Shown here one piece after another: positions 26,246 through 35,229 of a DNA stretch of 64,000 nucleotides. Under the pieces are notes generated by a model, which saw nothing but the letters and a program-made list of their open reading frames with translations, was not told where the DNA came from and did no database searches. Position numbers and translations under genes: made by a program. This DNA is from Paraburkholderia tagetis (GTDB lineage: Bacteria > Pseudomonadota > Gammaproteobacteria > Burkholderiales > Burkholderiaceae): contig NZ_JAKLJA010000008.1 of the NCBI RefSeq assembly GCF_022213065.1, forward strand, positions 62,001-126,000. Reading direction: 5' to 3'. How positions within the stretch are numbered: the first letter of the stretch is position 1; each line of letters opens with the position of its first letter.

Positions 26246-26998
26246 ATGTCGACCGCCCCCAACACCTTCATGCCCGCGTCACGCCGCCAGCCCGCGGGCC
26301 GCAAGTCCCAGCAGCGCGTCAAGGAGATTCTCGCGGCCGGGCGCGAGGTGTTCTCCGAAAAGGGCTACACGCGGGCCACCACGGCCGAGATCGCGCAGCG
26401 CCTCTCCATTTCCGAAGCCACGGTGTTCAGCTACTTTCGCGGCAAGCGCGAACTGTGCGCACGCGTGATCGGCGACTGGTACGACGAATCGATCGGGGCC
26501 ATCGAGGCGGGCCTGCCGCGCGACGGCACCGTGCGGCAGCAATTTGCGTTCATCGTACGCATGCACCTGCGATTAATGCTGGAAAGTGGCACGGGCATCT
26601 GCGAGCTGGTGCTTTCGGAAGGGCGCACGCGTCACCACGAACTCAGCGAGGCGCTCACGGAAATGCAGCGGCGCTACACCGCGCCGCTCATGCGCGTGCT
26701 CGCGCGCGGGCAGGAATGCGGACAGATTCGCCGCGACATGCCGCTGCGCCTGTTGCGCTCCCTTATTTTCGGGCCGATGGAACATGTGCTCTGGGACGCG
26801 ACGCTCGCCAACCGCCGCACCGATATCGACGCTACAGCGGAGAAGCTCGCCGATGTGCTGTGGAATGCGCTGCAACCACCCAATATCGAACTGGCCGCGC
26901 TCGCGCAATTCAGCCAGGACGTGGGCGAGGCCATGCGCCGGCTCGAACGCGAGCGTTCGCCGCGCAAGGCGGGAGCGCCGTCGTCTCTGCACGACTAG
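26246..26998 (+). CDS. TetR/AcrR-family regulator, LiuQ-like
   Basis: A 250-residue regulator with a helix-turn-helix at about 22-68 (RVKEILAAGREVFSEKGYTR, then TAEIAQRLSISEATVFSYFRGKREL) and a C-terminal ligand domain. It is divergent from liuABCD and shares the intergenic palindrome at 26103-26118. In several beta-proteobacteria the liu genes are controlled by a TetR regulator called LiuQ, and this gene holds that position, so repression relieved by a leucine-pathway acyl-CoA is the likely role. The name is inference from context, not from sequence detail. Confidence 0.82.
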   Translation: MSTAPNTFMPASRRQPAGRKSQQRVKEILAAGREVFSEKGYTRATTAEIAQRLSISEATVFSYFRGKRELCARVIGDWYDESIGAIEAGLPRDGTVRQQFAFIVRMHLRLMLESGTGICELVLSEGRTRHHELSEALTEMQRRYTAPLMRVLARGQECGQIRRDMPLRLLRSLIFGPMEHVLWDATLANRRTDIDATAEKLADVLWNALQPPNIELAALAQFSQDVGEAMRRLERERSPRKAGAPSSLHD

Positions 26999-27149
26999 GG
27001 TCTGTTTGTGTAGATCGCGCGTGCCGGCTCGCAGCGTGCCTCGCTCGCGCCAGGCACCGGCAAGACTTGGGGGTTTCGCGCTAAGCTGGCGCTTTCGCAT
27101 CAGCGCCCTCCACGTCGCCACGTCGCCAAGTCGCTACGCACAGACCATC

Positions 27150-28172
27150 ATGGACACCACGCTCACCGCTGCGCTCGCCTCCCGCTTCGCGTCCCTCGCG
27201 CTCGCTCACCTCACGCGCGAGTACCCCAACAAGCTCACCCATTCGCTGGACGGTCCGCAGGACGTGCAGGGCCCGCGCGCGCTGCATCCCGTGTTCTACG
27301 GCAGCTACGACTGGCATTCATGCGTGCACGGCTACTGGCTCGTCGCGCATCTGCTGGAGCGCTTCCCCGACTTGCCCGAGGCGCCGCGCATCGTCGCCGT
27401 GATCGACGCGCATTTCACCGATGCGAACATGGCCGGCGAGCGCGCCTACCTCGACCTGCCGCACAACCGCGGCTTCGAGCGCCCCTACGGCTGGGCCTGG
27501 CTGCTCGCGCTCGCAGCGCAACTGCACGGCATGAAGACGCCCGAGGCCCAGCGCTGGTCGCGCACGCTCACGCCGCTCACCGAGGCGTTCGTCGAGCGCT
27601 TCGAGGAATTTCTGCCGAAGGCGACCTATCCGCTGCGCGTGGGCACGCACTTCAACACCGCGTTCGCGCTCACGCTCGCGCACGATTTCGCGCGCAAGAC
27701 GTCGCGCGATACGCTGGCGCGCCTGATCGAGGAGACGGCACGGCGCTGGTACGCAGGCGATGCGGGATGCCAGGCGTGGGAGCCGTCGGGCGACGAGTTC
27801 CTCTCGCCCGCGCTAATGGAAGCGGTGTTGATGAGCCGCGTCATGAGTACAAACAAGAACGCCGAAGAATTCGCCGCCTGGTTTGCGCGCTTTCTGCCCG
27901 CGCTGGCCGCGCGCGAGCCGGCCACGCTGTTCCAGCCCGCCACGGTCACCGACCGCACCGACGGCAAGATCGCGCATCTCGACGGTCTGAACCTGAGCCG
28001 CGCGTGGTGCCAACGCACGCTCGCACGCGTGCTGCCCGCGGGCGACGCGCGTGCGGATGTGCTGCGCGAAGCCGCGCAGACGCATCTGGACACGGCGCTC
28101 GATCACGTCGCCGGCGACTATATGGGCGAGCACTGGCTCGCCAGCTTCGCGACGCTCGCGCTCGAGGCTTGA
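27150..28172 (+). CDS. DUF2891 family protein
   Basis: A 340-residue cytoplasmic protein with an all-alpha look. HPVFYGSYDWHSCVHGYWL and DLPHNRGFERPYGWAWLL are the conserved blocks of DUF2891, and GCQAWEPSGDEFLSPALMEA, together with the C-terminal DYMGEHWLASFATLAL, belong to the same family. The alpha/alpha-barrel pattern with several His and Trp residues recalls glycosidase-like folds, but no activity is established. The ATG at 27150 gives the family length; the gene starts about 150 bp after the TetR gene and may be separately transcribed. Confidence 0.85.
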   Translation: MDTTLTAALASRFASLALAHLTREYPNKLTHSLDGPQDVQGPRALHPVFYGSYDWHSCVHGYWLVAHLLERFPDLPEAPRIVAVIDAHFTDANMAGERAYLDLPHNRGFERPYGWAWLLALAAQLHGMKTPEAQRWSRTLTPLTEAFVERFEEFLPKATYPLRVGTHFNTAFALTLAHDFARKTSRDTLARLIEETARRWYAGDAGCQAWEPSGDEFLSPALMEAVLMSRVMSTNKNAEEFAAWFARFLPALAAREPATLFQPATVTDRTDGKIAHLDGLNLSRAWCQRTLARVLPAGDARADVLREAAQTHLDTALDHVAGDYMGEHWLASFATLALEA

Positions 28173-28187
28173 GCGCTTCCGGGAAAA

Positions 28188-29711
28188 TCAGGGCGACACA
28201 TAAGCGACATAAGGCCCCGTCGGCCCCGTCGCGCTCGCCCCCGATGCCGTGCCATCGATCCCGTAATAGATACGCCGGCCGTAGAAGAACGGCATGCCCA
28301 GATCGACGGTCTGCGCCAGGAACGACGCGAGATTGCTGAACGCGAAGTTCAGCGACGTAAGCAGCGCATCCGCATTGCCGATCGCGATGCTCATCGTGGC
28401 GTTCACGCCTTTCGAGTCGGACACCGTGACGGTGCGCTTGAGCGGCGTGGCAGGCACATAAAAGGTGTTGTTGTCCTGGATGATCGCCCAGTCCTCGAAA
28501 CTCAGCGTGTTCGAACCCGAGTCGATGAACGTTTGCACGGTGCTGCCATTGCCGACGCTGCCTCTAAAATTGCCCCAGCCGTTGGTCGCGAGGACGGTTG
28601 CGCCCACACCCGCCAGCTGGTTGTTCGCCTGCGTGCCGATGCCGAAGGTTAGCGTGCCGCTCGCCGTGGGCGCGCCGTCGGCGGCAATCTTCGGCATGTC
28701 CACAATCACGCCGTTATTGTCGACGGGGAAAAGCGCCACCGGATTCGTGACCTGATTGACGAGCGGCATCGAGATGGGCGTAGGCGGTACGGTGTCGGCG
28801 TAGTAGTAGCCGGTGCGCGGCGTGCTGCGCGTGCACGCGGTGCCGCAATCGTTGCGCGCGACGCCTACGCCGAGTATGCCGTTCGCGCCCATCACCGCCG
28901 GGCTCGTGAGCGCCGTGTTCCACACGCACGAAGCCGGTACCGGCGAGACGATCGAGGCGTCCCCGATTATCTGGATGGGCACGGCGGCGGCCACCTCCCG
29001 CGCGAGCTTCACGTCGGCGGCGCGCAAGCTTCCCCATGTATGGCCCGAGCCGAAGACGCCGCACGCCGCCACGTTCTTGCCGCTGGCAGGGTCGGTCTGC
29101 ACGGGCAGCGCGGCGAGCGTGGCAGCGGGAATCGCCGACGCATAGAGGCGCAAGCCGAACGAGCCCGTGTCGAGCAAGACGTTATCGATCGTCGAGCAGT
29201 TCGTCTGTGCGCCGCTGCCGGGCTGACAAACCGTCACGCTCACGAGCGGGAAGTTGCGCACGGCGCTCGCCGACGAGACGAGTACTGGAATCGTGTTGCC
29301 GATATCGGCAGTGGAGCCTCCACCCGAGGAGCCGGAATTGCCGGAGCCTGAGTCGGACGTGCCGGATCCCGAGCCACCTGAGCCGGAACCGCCCGAGCCA
29401 GAATCACCGGAGCCAGAACCACCCGAGCCCGAGCCACCCGAACCTGAACCACCCGAACCCGAGCCGCCTGAGCCGGAACCGCCCGAACCTGAACCACCCG
29501 AGTTCGAACCACCCGAGCCCGATCCGCCTGAGTTCGGACTCTTGCCGCCCGTTCCGCTGCTGCTTGCCGCGTCCGACGCCGCCCAAGCCCCGGCGGCGGC
29601 GCCGCTCGGTATCGCGGCGCCGCTCGGCACCGCGATGCCGTCCGAGCCGCCGCCGCAAGCCGTCAGCAGCACACTTGCGCCGAGCGCGCAAACCATGATG
29701 ATCTTGTGCAT
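28188..29711 (-). CDS. DUF3443 family lipoprotein with Gly-Ser repeat linker
   Basis: A 507-residue predicted lipoprotein (ATG at 29711, GAGGGA upstream; lipobox LLTAC). After the Cys comes a region of about 95 residues made of SGGSG-type 5-residue units (15-bp DNA repeats, about 29310-29545), then the DUF3443 domain: NTIPVLVSSASAVRNFPLVS, LLDTGSFGLRLY (aspartic-protease-like DTGS), CGVFGSGHTWGSLRAADV, NGILGVGVARNDCG and TFIDSGSNTLSFED. The two D(T/S)GS motifs suggest a pepsin-like fold, though activity is unproven. It forms a pair with the DUF2844 gene 14 bp upstream. Confidence 0.87.
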   Translation of the reverse strand: MHKIIMVCALGASVLLTACGGGSDGIAVPSGAAIPSGAAAGAWAASDAASSSGTGGKSPNSGGSGSGGSNSGGSGSGGSGSGGSGSGGSGSGGSGSGGSGSGDSGSGGSGSGGSGSGTSDSGSGNSGSSGGGSTADIGNTIPVLVSSASAVRNFPLVSVTVCQPGSGAQTNCSTIDNVLLDTGSFGLRLYASAIPAATLAALPVQTDPASGKNVAACGVFGSGHTWGSLRAADVKLAREVAAAVPIQIIGDASIVSPVPASCVWNTALTSPAVMGANGILGVGVARNDCGTACTRSTPRTGYYYADTVPPTPISMPLVNQVTNPVALFPVDNNGVIVDMPKIAADGAPTASGTLTFGIGTQANNQLAGVGATVLATNGWGNFRGSVGNGSTVQTFIDSGSNTLSFEDWAIIQDNNTFYVPATPLKRTVTVSDSKGVNATMSIAIGNADALLTSLNFAFSNLASFLAQTVDLGMPFFYGRRIYYGIDGTASGASATGPTGPYVAYVSP

Positions 29712-29725
29712 CGCGCGTCCCTCGC

Positions 29726-30193
29726 TTATTGGATCTGATCGACGCCGAAGCCTTGCGGCAGCGCCTTCGGCAACCACGCGCGGCCCGTCAACGCGCCCAT
29801 ATGGCCGCCCGTCTCGACGACGAGATCGGCTTGACGCACGGCAACCGGTCCATAGCCGCCACCACGCGCGGCCTGCGCCGCCGCGAGCCCCTTTTTCCAC
29901 GCGGGAAAGTAGCTGCCCAGCAACGTATCGAGCGAGCCGACGCGCGGCCCGCGCCAGGACACGGCGAATACAGTGCCGCTAGCGTCGAGGTACTCATGGA
30001 TCACCGTGTCGTTTTCGAGCGTGGTCGTCGTGACGGTCCACGGCGCCGCGGCCACGTTTGCGGCAGCCATCAAGCGCGTGGCAGGCGTACGCTGCGCATC
30101 CGGAAACGCCGGTGCGCCGCCCAATCCGGCCCATGCGGGTGCAGTGGCGAGTCCGATCGCCGTCGCCGCACTCACTGTCAGAATCCCCTTCAT
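29726..30193 (-). CDS. DUF2844 family exported protein
   Basis: A 155-residue protein with a signal peptide cleaved after AWA, then GLGGAPAFPDAQ, TTTTLENDTVIHEYLDASGTVFAVSWRGP and LGSYFPAWKKGLAAA, the conserved blocks of DUF2844. The family occurs almost always next to DUF3443 in Burkholderiales, as here (the genes are 14 bp apart, same strand). The pair probably acts in the envelope; no function is known. Confidence 0.88.
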   Translation of the reverse strand: MKGILTVSAATAIGLATAPAWAGLGGAPAFPDAQRTPATRLMAAANVAAAPWTVTTTTLENDTVIHEYLDASGTVFAVSWRGPRVGSLDTLLGSYFPAWKKGLAAAQAARGGGYGPVAVRQADLVVETGGHMGALTGRAWLPKALPQGFGVDQIQ

Positions 30194-30307
30194 GTTGTAG
30201 TCCTTAGTAAATCGATGGCGTGCAATAGATGAACCACGCCTCGCACGGAGCGCCCGGCGAGTCTAAGCGGGCCAACGTCGGACATCGCGATCAGCGAATC
30301 GAAATGA

Positions 30308-30427
30308 CTATTCGAACTTTTGGCGTCGGCCCGGAGCGTCGACGTCTTTCACCTTGAAAGCGCCCATTTCGTCGGTGTCGAGCGCGCCCAGGCGCAGGAA
30401 TGGAATCGTATGAACCGCGGGGCGCAT
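30308..30427 (-). CDS. Possible 39-residue small protein
   Basis: An ATG at 30427 with GAGGTG six bases upstream opens 39 codons beginning MRPAVHTIPFLRLGALDTDE and ending in a Lys/Arg-rich tail. It has balanced composition and precedes the DUF2844/DUF3443 pair in the same direction by 114 bp. It has no signal peptide or hydrophobic segment. The strong ribosome binding site is the main support; conservation is untested. Confidence 0.42.
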   Translation of the reverse strand: MRPAVHTIPFLRLGALDTDEMGAFKVKDVDAPGRRQKFE

Positions 30428-30581
30428 GGTCGCACCTCGTTGCCTCGTTGTAACAACTCGAAAAATCAGTGGTGTTCGCGTAATTGCATTGAACGTCGCA
30501 ATGTCATAGCGTTGCAGAATGCGCGGGCGCGCAAGGCCAGGCCGGCACGAGCCCCCGCCCAATCCCGTTCTGGAGAGCGTT

Positions 30582-30962
30582 GTGAGAAGGTCGAAACTGA
30601 TTCTTGGGGCCGCCATGGCCGCGCTGACCTGCGCGAGCGGCGCAGCGCACGCGGCGCGCGTGGGTGTTTTCATCGGCGGCGGCGTGCCTTACTACTACCC
30701 GGTCGCCCCCGCGCCCTACTACTATGCGCCCGCGCCCGTGATAGTCGCGCCGCCCCCGCAGCCGCCCGAATACATCGAGCAGGGCCAGCCACAAGCGCAA
30801 GCGCCTGGATACGATGGTAGCGACGGTGGCTATGGCAGCGACGGCGGCGAAAACAGCGACACGTGGTACTACTGCGACGCCTCGAAGACCTACTACCCGT
30901 ATGTGAAGCAATGCTCATCGGGCTGGCGCGCCGTGCCGGCCCAACCGGCGCCTTGGAACTGA
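30582..30962 (+). CDS. Exported Tyr/Pro-rich protein with C-terminal YxxCDxSK motif
   Basis: A 126-residue protein starting at GTG 30582 (GGAGAG five bases upstream; the frame upstream of it is not protein-like). A signal peptide ends at AHA. The mature protein has a VGVFIGGGVPYYYPVAP start, a Pro/Gln/Gly-rich middle and a conserved-looking end, TWYYCDASKTYYPYVKQC and GWRAVPAQP. This YYCxxSKxYYPYVxxC ending is frequent in small surface proteins of Burkholderia relatives; two Cys may form a disulfide. Function unknown. It is followed after 21 bp by a glycine-zipper lipoprotein, probably in one operon. Confidence 0.75.
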   Translation: MRRSKLILGAAMAALTCASGAAHAARVGVFIGGGVPYYYPVAPAPYYYAPAPVIVAPPPQPPEYIEQGQPQAQAPGYDGSDGGYGSDGGENSDTWYYCDASKTYYPYVKQCSSGWRAVPAQPAPWN

Positions 30963-30983
30963 TTTGACCATATCGAGCTGCAC

Positions 30984-31505
30984 ATGAAACCGATCTATCT
31001 CGCGCTGCTCGCCACTGCGGGCCTCCTGAGCGCATGCGCCGTGGTCCCGTCCGGACCGAGCGTGATGGCCCTGCCGGGCACCGGCAAGAGCTTCGACCAG
31101 TTCCGCAACGACGACTACAACTGTCGTCAGTTCGCCTTCCAGCAGGTGGGCGGAACCACCACCAACCAGGCCGCCAGCAATACCGCCGTGGGCAGCGCCG
31201 TGGTCGGCACGGCGCTCGGCGCCGCCGCCGGTGCGGCGTTCGGCGGCGGCAACGGCGCGGCCATCGGCGCGGGCGCCGGCCTGCTCGCGGGCAGCGCCGT
31301 CGGCATGGGCAACGCGCAGGGCTCGGCCTACGACGTCCAGCGCCGCTACGACTACGCGTATCTCCAGTGCATGTACGGCACGGGCAACCGCGTTCCCGTG
31401 GCGGGCCGCATGCAGACGCAGCAGCCGTACTATCAGCCGCAGCAGCGCTATTTGCCGCCTCCGCCGCCGGGATCGCCGCCCCCGCCGCCGCCAGGTTCAT
31501 ATTGA
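30984..31505 (+). CDS. Glycine-zipper lipoprotein
   Basis: A 173-residue lipoprotein (lipobox LLSAC). SFDQFRNDDYNCRQFAFQQV is followed by a glycine-zipper membrane segment (about 70-112: AVGSAVVGTALGAAAGAAFGG and GAAIGAGAGLLAG), the family pattern of outer-membrane glycine-zipper proteins, then YDVQRRYDYAYLQCMYGTGN with a second Cys and a Pro-rich tail. The protein is likely anchored in the outer membrane. A strong terminator follows at 31583. Confidence 0.83.
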   Translation: MKPIYLALLATAGLLSACAVVPSGPSVMALPGTGKSFDQFRNDDYNCRQFAFQQVGGTTTNQAASNTAVGSAVVGTALGAAAGAAFGGGNGAAIGAGAGLLAGSAVGMGNAQGSAYDVQRRYDYAYLQCMYGTGNRVPVAGRMQTQQPYYQPQQRYLPPPPPGSPPPPPPGSY

Positions 31506-31582
31506 TCGAGCGAGGCTAACCAGGCCGCGGGCGCACCGGGCGCGACGCTCGCCAGCGCGAGCGCTTCGGCCTGCACCAAAAC

Positions 31583-31608
31583 AAACGCGCCCGGAAAGGG
31601 CGCGTTTT
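31583..31608 (+). terminator. Rho-independent terminator after the glycine-zipper gene
   Basis: AAACGCGCCC (31583-31592) pairs perfectly with GGGCGCGTTT (31598-31607) around a 5-nt loop, followed by T. It has A- and T-flanks and can act in both directions. Confidence 0.85.
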
Positions 31609-31649
31609 ATCGAACGCAAGGTTCGCTCGCCAGCGCGAGCATATCGAAT

Positions 31650-31677
31650 CGGGCGGCCCAGCAAAGCTGGCCGCCCG
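31650..31677 (-). terminator. GC-rich hairpin downstream of the penicillin-binding protein gene
   Basis: CGGGCGGCC with AGC pairs with GCT and GGCCGCCCG with one bulged base and a 3-nt loop, eight bases beyond the minus-strand stop at 31686. The U-tract is poor (ATTCGATAT), so efficiency is uncertain. Confidence 0.55.
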
Positions 31678-31685
31678 ACGCTACG

Positions 31686-34600
31686 TCATTTCACGTTCAT
31701 CCTTGCCTTAACTGATTCGGCATCCGAATAAAATCCCGGCACCGTGCTGGACCAGCTCGCTATCGCGCGCAGTTGCCCGAGCGGCACGCTCACGTGCTGC
31801 ACCGCGCCCGTCTGCTGATCGATCAGCGTCATCTCCTGTGAGTCGGTTGCGGCCTTCAGCTTGCCGTCCGGTGTGTCCTTCTCCTCCAGCAGCGGTTGCA
31901 GCACCGGGGCGAGCGACTTCAGTAACTGTACGGACAGCGCACTCGTGAACGAGTAGCGGGCGGCGTACGGCTCGTGCACCCAGGCGGTGAGCGTGCCGTA
32001 GAAACGGTCGCCGATAACGAACACGAACGTCGCGCTGCGGTTCACCTTGCGCGACTCGATGAGGCGCGCACCCGGCGCATAGACATTGAAGCGTTGATCG
32101 CCCGTGCCGGTCTTGCCGTAGACCGGCAGCGTCTTGCCGCCGGGGAACGCCATGCCGTCGGCGAGCCGCTTGGCCGTGCCGCCCTCCACCACCGACGTCA
32201 GCAGCTCGCGCACCACCTGCGAGATTTCCGGCGAGAACAGCGGCTGCGGCTGCGCGGCCGCGTGCACGAAGCGCGTTTCATACGGCGTGCCGTGCGCGAA
32301 GTCGAGCGATTCGAAGCTATGCGTCGGCCGTTTTTCACCGTTGCTGGAGACGAGGCCGATCAGATACGCGAGCGCCGACGGCCGGTCGCCCGACGCACCG
32401 ATCGCCGCGCCATACGATGGCGTGATGTTGTCGAACGGATAGCCGAGCGCGCGCCACGACTTGCCGATCTCGGCATACGCCTTCAGTTCGATCATGTGGC
32501 GAATGCGCCGGTTCTGCGTGGCGTAATAGCGCGTCTTGAAGAGCCACTTATAGGTATAGAGGCGCACGTCGCGGCTTTGCTGCTGGACCTGCGCAAGCGT
32601 CGCTTCGGGGTGCGTGTGCAGATAATTCAGCAGCCACAGTTCGAGCGGATGAATGCCCGCGATATAGCCGCGATCGTTGAGGTTGAATTTTTCAATCGCG
32701 TACTTGTTGTAGTACTTCGCGAGGTCTTCGTCGTCGAGCCACTGGAACCTGGTGTGCTTTAGTTGCGCGCGCATCAGTCCGTTGAACCACGTCTGGTCGC
32801 CGTTCGGATTCACGCTGCGCAATACCGTCGCGATCCGCGCCGGGCCCTTGCGCGTGTGCTGCAGCAGAATCTGCAACGCCTCGTCGTTGCTCTTGCCCGC
32901 ATAGCGCGTGTAGAAACGCTTCATGTAGACCTGGCTCTCGCCGTCGGCAAACTGCGTGAGGTAGCGGTTGCGCACCGCCGGGTCGTCGAGATAGTTCGAG
33001 GGCGACCCCGCAACCTGGATCATCTCGTAGTGAACGATGTCGCGCATGAGCCGCACGAACACGAGATTCACCGAATGCTGGAACGCACGCTGCACAGTGA
33101 GGATCTGCGCGTTTTCGCTCGACTCGAAATTATTGAAGCTCTGCGCGCCGCCGCCCGTGTAGAAGGTCTCGCCCGGATTCCCCGAATACTTGCGCTGCAC
33201 CGCCGCTTCGAGCATGGCGGACAGCGAGCGATCGGGCGTCTTCGAGAGGTAGTCGAGCGCCCAGCGCGTGAGTGCATCGCTCGGGTCGATCTGCGGGATC
33301 GTCGCGCGCAGCGTCTTCGCGTCCTCGCCGGCGTATTTCGTGTGCAGCGCGCTCACGATCTGCAAATACGTAATGAGCGTGCGCAGCTTCGCGGTCGAGC
33401 CGAGATTCAGGCGCGCCCCGGAATTGATGTCGAACGGCTCGTTCACGCTATCGGTCTGCACACGCACGAGATTTTCGCCGCCGCGCCGCTCGAACAGCGT
33501 GAAGCTATAAGCGATCTTCGACGGATCGTCGGCGGGCTTGAGCATATTGAAGCCCACGAGCCCCGCCGCGCGCGCGCCGTCCTTGGTCGCCGCATCGGCG
33601 AGGCGGTCGCTCACGGCCTGCTGCACGGCGTCATCGAGCGTGGAGCGTGCCGAAAGATCGAGGCGGTCGAGATCGTAGATCGTCTTCAGGCCGAGCACCT
33701 GCATCAGTTGCGTGCGCATCGTGAGCACCGCCTTGCGTTCGACATAGGAGACCGGCGCGCGAGGCACGGACTTCGAGCGGTCGAGCGTGAGTTTCGCCGC
33801 GAGCGCGGCGTCGCGCAGCGCGGGCGAGATCACGCCGCCGCCGCCGAGCAGGCGTAGATAACTGTCGGTGAGCTTCGCCAGGGCGTCGTTGTTTTTCTGC
33901 AGGAAATACGAGGGCGCACGCTGGGCGATCAGGAGCGAGAGCACCTGGCGGAACGCGAGCGCCTGCTCGTCGAGCGTCGCGCTCGAAATGGGCTCGCGCA
34001 GGATGCGGTTGACGTCGCGGAAGTCGCGTCCGTACCAGGCCGCGAGACCGTCGCCGATGCCATTGACCTCGCCCACGCCCGCCTTCGCGGAGAGCGGCAC
34101 GGAATTCAGGTAGTGCACGAGGATCTGCTGGCGCGCGGGCATCGTCTGCGGGCCGTCGAGATAGGCGCGCACCGAGGCCGACGCGATCTGGCGCAGCTTC
34201 TCCGGCGGCGTGGCGGTGCGCCCGCCCGAGGAGTGGCGGAACTTCTCGATCTGCGTGGCGAGCGTGCTGCCGCCCGGCGTGTGCTGGTGCTTGTTCACGA
34301 GCCTCGCGCCCTGATCGACGAGTGCGCGGCTAAAGCGCCCCCAGTCGATGGCCGGATTGCGGTTGGGCTGATCGGCGGCGAGCAGGTATTTGTCTTCGAT
34401 GAAGAGCAGCGAATCGCGCACGAGCGGCGGCACGGCTTCGAAGCTCTCGTAGGCACGCTGCGGATAGCGCGTATGAAACAGCGTCGCGCCGTTCGCGTCG
34501 CGCAGCACGATGCCGGCCTGGTCCTTTTCCTCATAGGGCAGGAAAAGGCCTTCGTCGGCGAGCGAAATCATCCGCGCCGAATCGCGCGCCTGCGCGGCGA

Positions 34601-34916
34601 CCGCGAAGCCGCGCTTTTCGAGCCGCTCGGTAAACGCAGGTAGCTGCGCGTAGCCGAGCCGCACGTCGTAAGGGCCATTCGTCGTGGGAAAGCGGATCGT
34701 GTGACTCTCTCCGGGCTCGACCGCAAAACCGACGTCGCGCGTAAGCTCGGAGAAGTAGCGCGCCTGAAGTCTCGACGTGTCGATTTCGATCTGCACGATG
34801 CGCACCACGATGGCGATGGCAACCAGAATCGCGACGAAGAAACCCCACTTGATCCACCGCCAGACTGAACGGGCATGGGTGGCAGGAAGAGGAAAACGGA
34901 CCGACGGGCGGCTCAT
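31686..34916 (-). CDS. Class A penicillin-binding protein (transglycosylase/transpeptidase)
   Basis: A 1076-residue inner-membrane protein. The ATG at 34916 gives a short cytoplasmic N-terminus and one transmembrane helix (WIKWGFFVAILVAIAIVV). The GT51 domain carries the catalytic Glu in SLLFIEDKYLLAAD, then GGSTLATQIEKFRHS and EILVHYLNSVPL-type sequence. The transpeptidase domain has SxxK in LNLGSTAKLRT, SxN in FQHSVNLVF and KTG in PVYGKTGTGDQRF. It polymerises and cross-links peptidoglycan in the periplasm. At nearly 1080 residues it is longer than PBP1a/1b (about 800-850), mainly through an insertion between SxN and KTG. An alternative far-upstream start is rejected. Confidence 0.88.
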   Translation of the reverse strand: MSRPSVRFPLPATHARSVWRWIKWGFFVAILVAIAIVVRIVQIEIDTSRLQARYFSELTRDVGFAVEPGESHTIRFPTTNGPYDVRLGYAQLPAFTERLEKRGFAVAAQARDSARMISLADEGLFLPYEEKDQAGIVLRDANGATLFHTRYPQRAYESFEAVPPLVRDSLLFIEDKYLLAADQPNRNPAIDWGRFSRALVDQGARLVNKHQHTPGGSTLATQIEKFRHSSGGRTATPPEKLRQIASASVRAYLDGPQTMPARQQILVHYLNSVPLSAKAGVGEVNGIGDGLAAWYGRDFRDVNRILREPISSATLDEQALAFRQVLSLLIAQRAPSYFLQKNNDALAKLTDSYLRLLGGGGVISPALRDAALAAKLTLDRSKSVPRAPVSYVERKAVLTMRTQLMQVLGLKTIYDLDRLDLSARSTLDDAVQQAVSDRLADAATKDGARAAGLVGFNMLKPADDPSKIAYSFTLFERRGGENLVRVQTDSVNEPFDINSGARLNLGSTAKLRTLITYLQIVSALHTKYAGEDAKTLRATIPQIDPSDALTRWALDYLSKTPDRSLSAMLEAAVQRKYSGNPGETFYTGGGAQSFNNFESSENAQILTVQRAFQHSVNLVFVRLMRDIVHYEMIQVAGSPSNYLDDPAVRNRYLTQFADGESQVYMKRFYTRYAGKSNDEALQILLQHTRKGPARIATVLRSVNPNGDQTWFNGLMRAQLKHTRFQWLDDEDLAKYYNKYAIEKFNLNDRGYIAGIHPLELWLLNYLHTHPEATLAQVQQQSRDVRLYTYKWLFKTRYYATQNRRIRHMIELKAYAEIGKSWRALGYPFDNITPSYGAAIGASGDRPSALAYLIGLVSSNGEKRPTHSFESLDFAHGTPYETRFVHAAAQPQPLFSPEISQVVRELLTSVVEGGTAKRLADGMAFPGGKTLPVYGKTGTGDQRFNVYAPGARLIESRKVNRSATFVFVIGDRFYGTLTAWVHEPYAARYSFTSALSVQLLKSLAPVLQPLLEEKDTPDGKLKAATDSQEMTLIDQQTGAVQHVSVPLGQLRAIASWSSTVPGFYSDAESVKARMNVK

Positions 34917-35170
34917 GGTTATTCTCCCTGACGTCGCGTCAGATTGCGGAGTACACCGCAGAGATAGTCTATCTCGGCTGGGTGATTCGTGTGCGGCTGT
35001 GTCGCGTTGCGGCGGCGTCAGTCGTGTGCCCGCAACACGCGTGCCCGCGTTGTGCGTGCGGTTCCGCACATTTCCTGTTGTATTACTAGTCGTGTTTCCA
35101 CTGTATGTCGCGTGTATGGCGCGCAGATGGCGGCCGCCAACCCGCGCACCGGCACGCGACGTGCTGCCCT

Positions 35171-35176
35171 TATAAT
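35171..35176 (+). promoter_or_regulatory. TATAAT -10 box for the 35302 lipoprotein gene
   Basis: A perfect TATAAT about 125 bp before the lipoprotein start, with only a poor -35 region (around 35148-35153). A transcript from about 35183 would carry a leader containing three 12-bp repeats and the pairing element at 35230-35287. Confidence 0.45.
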
Positions 35177-35192
35177 CCCCGGTTGCTTGCCG

Positions 35193-35228
35193 TTTGCGAC
35201 CGTGTTTGCGGCCGTGTTTGCGACCACT
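35193..35228. repeat. Three 12-bp tandem repeats
   Basis: TTTGCGACCGTG (35193-35204), TTTGCGGCCGTG (35205-35216) and TTTGCGACCACT (35217-35228), directly between the -10 box and the structured leader. Confidence 0.85.
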
Positions 35229-35229
35229 C

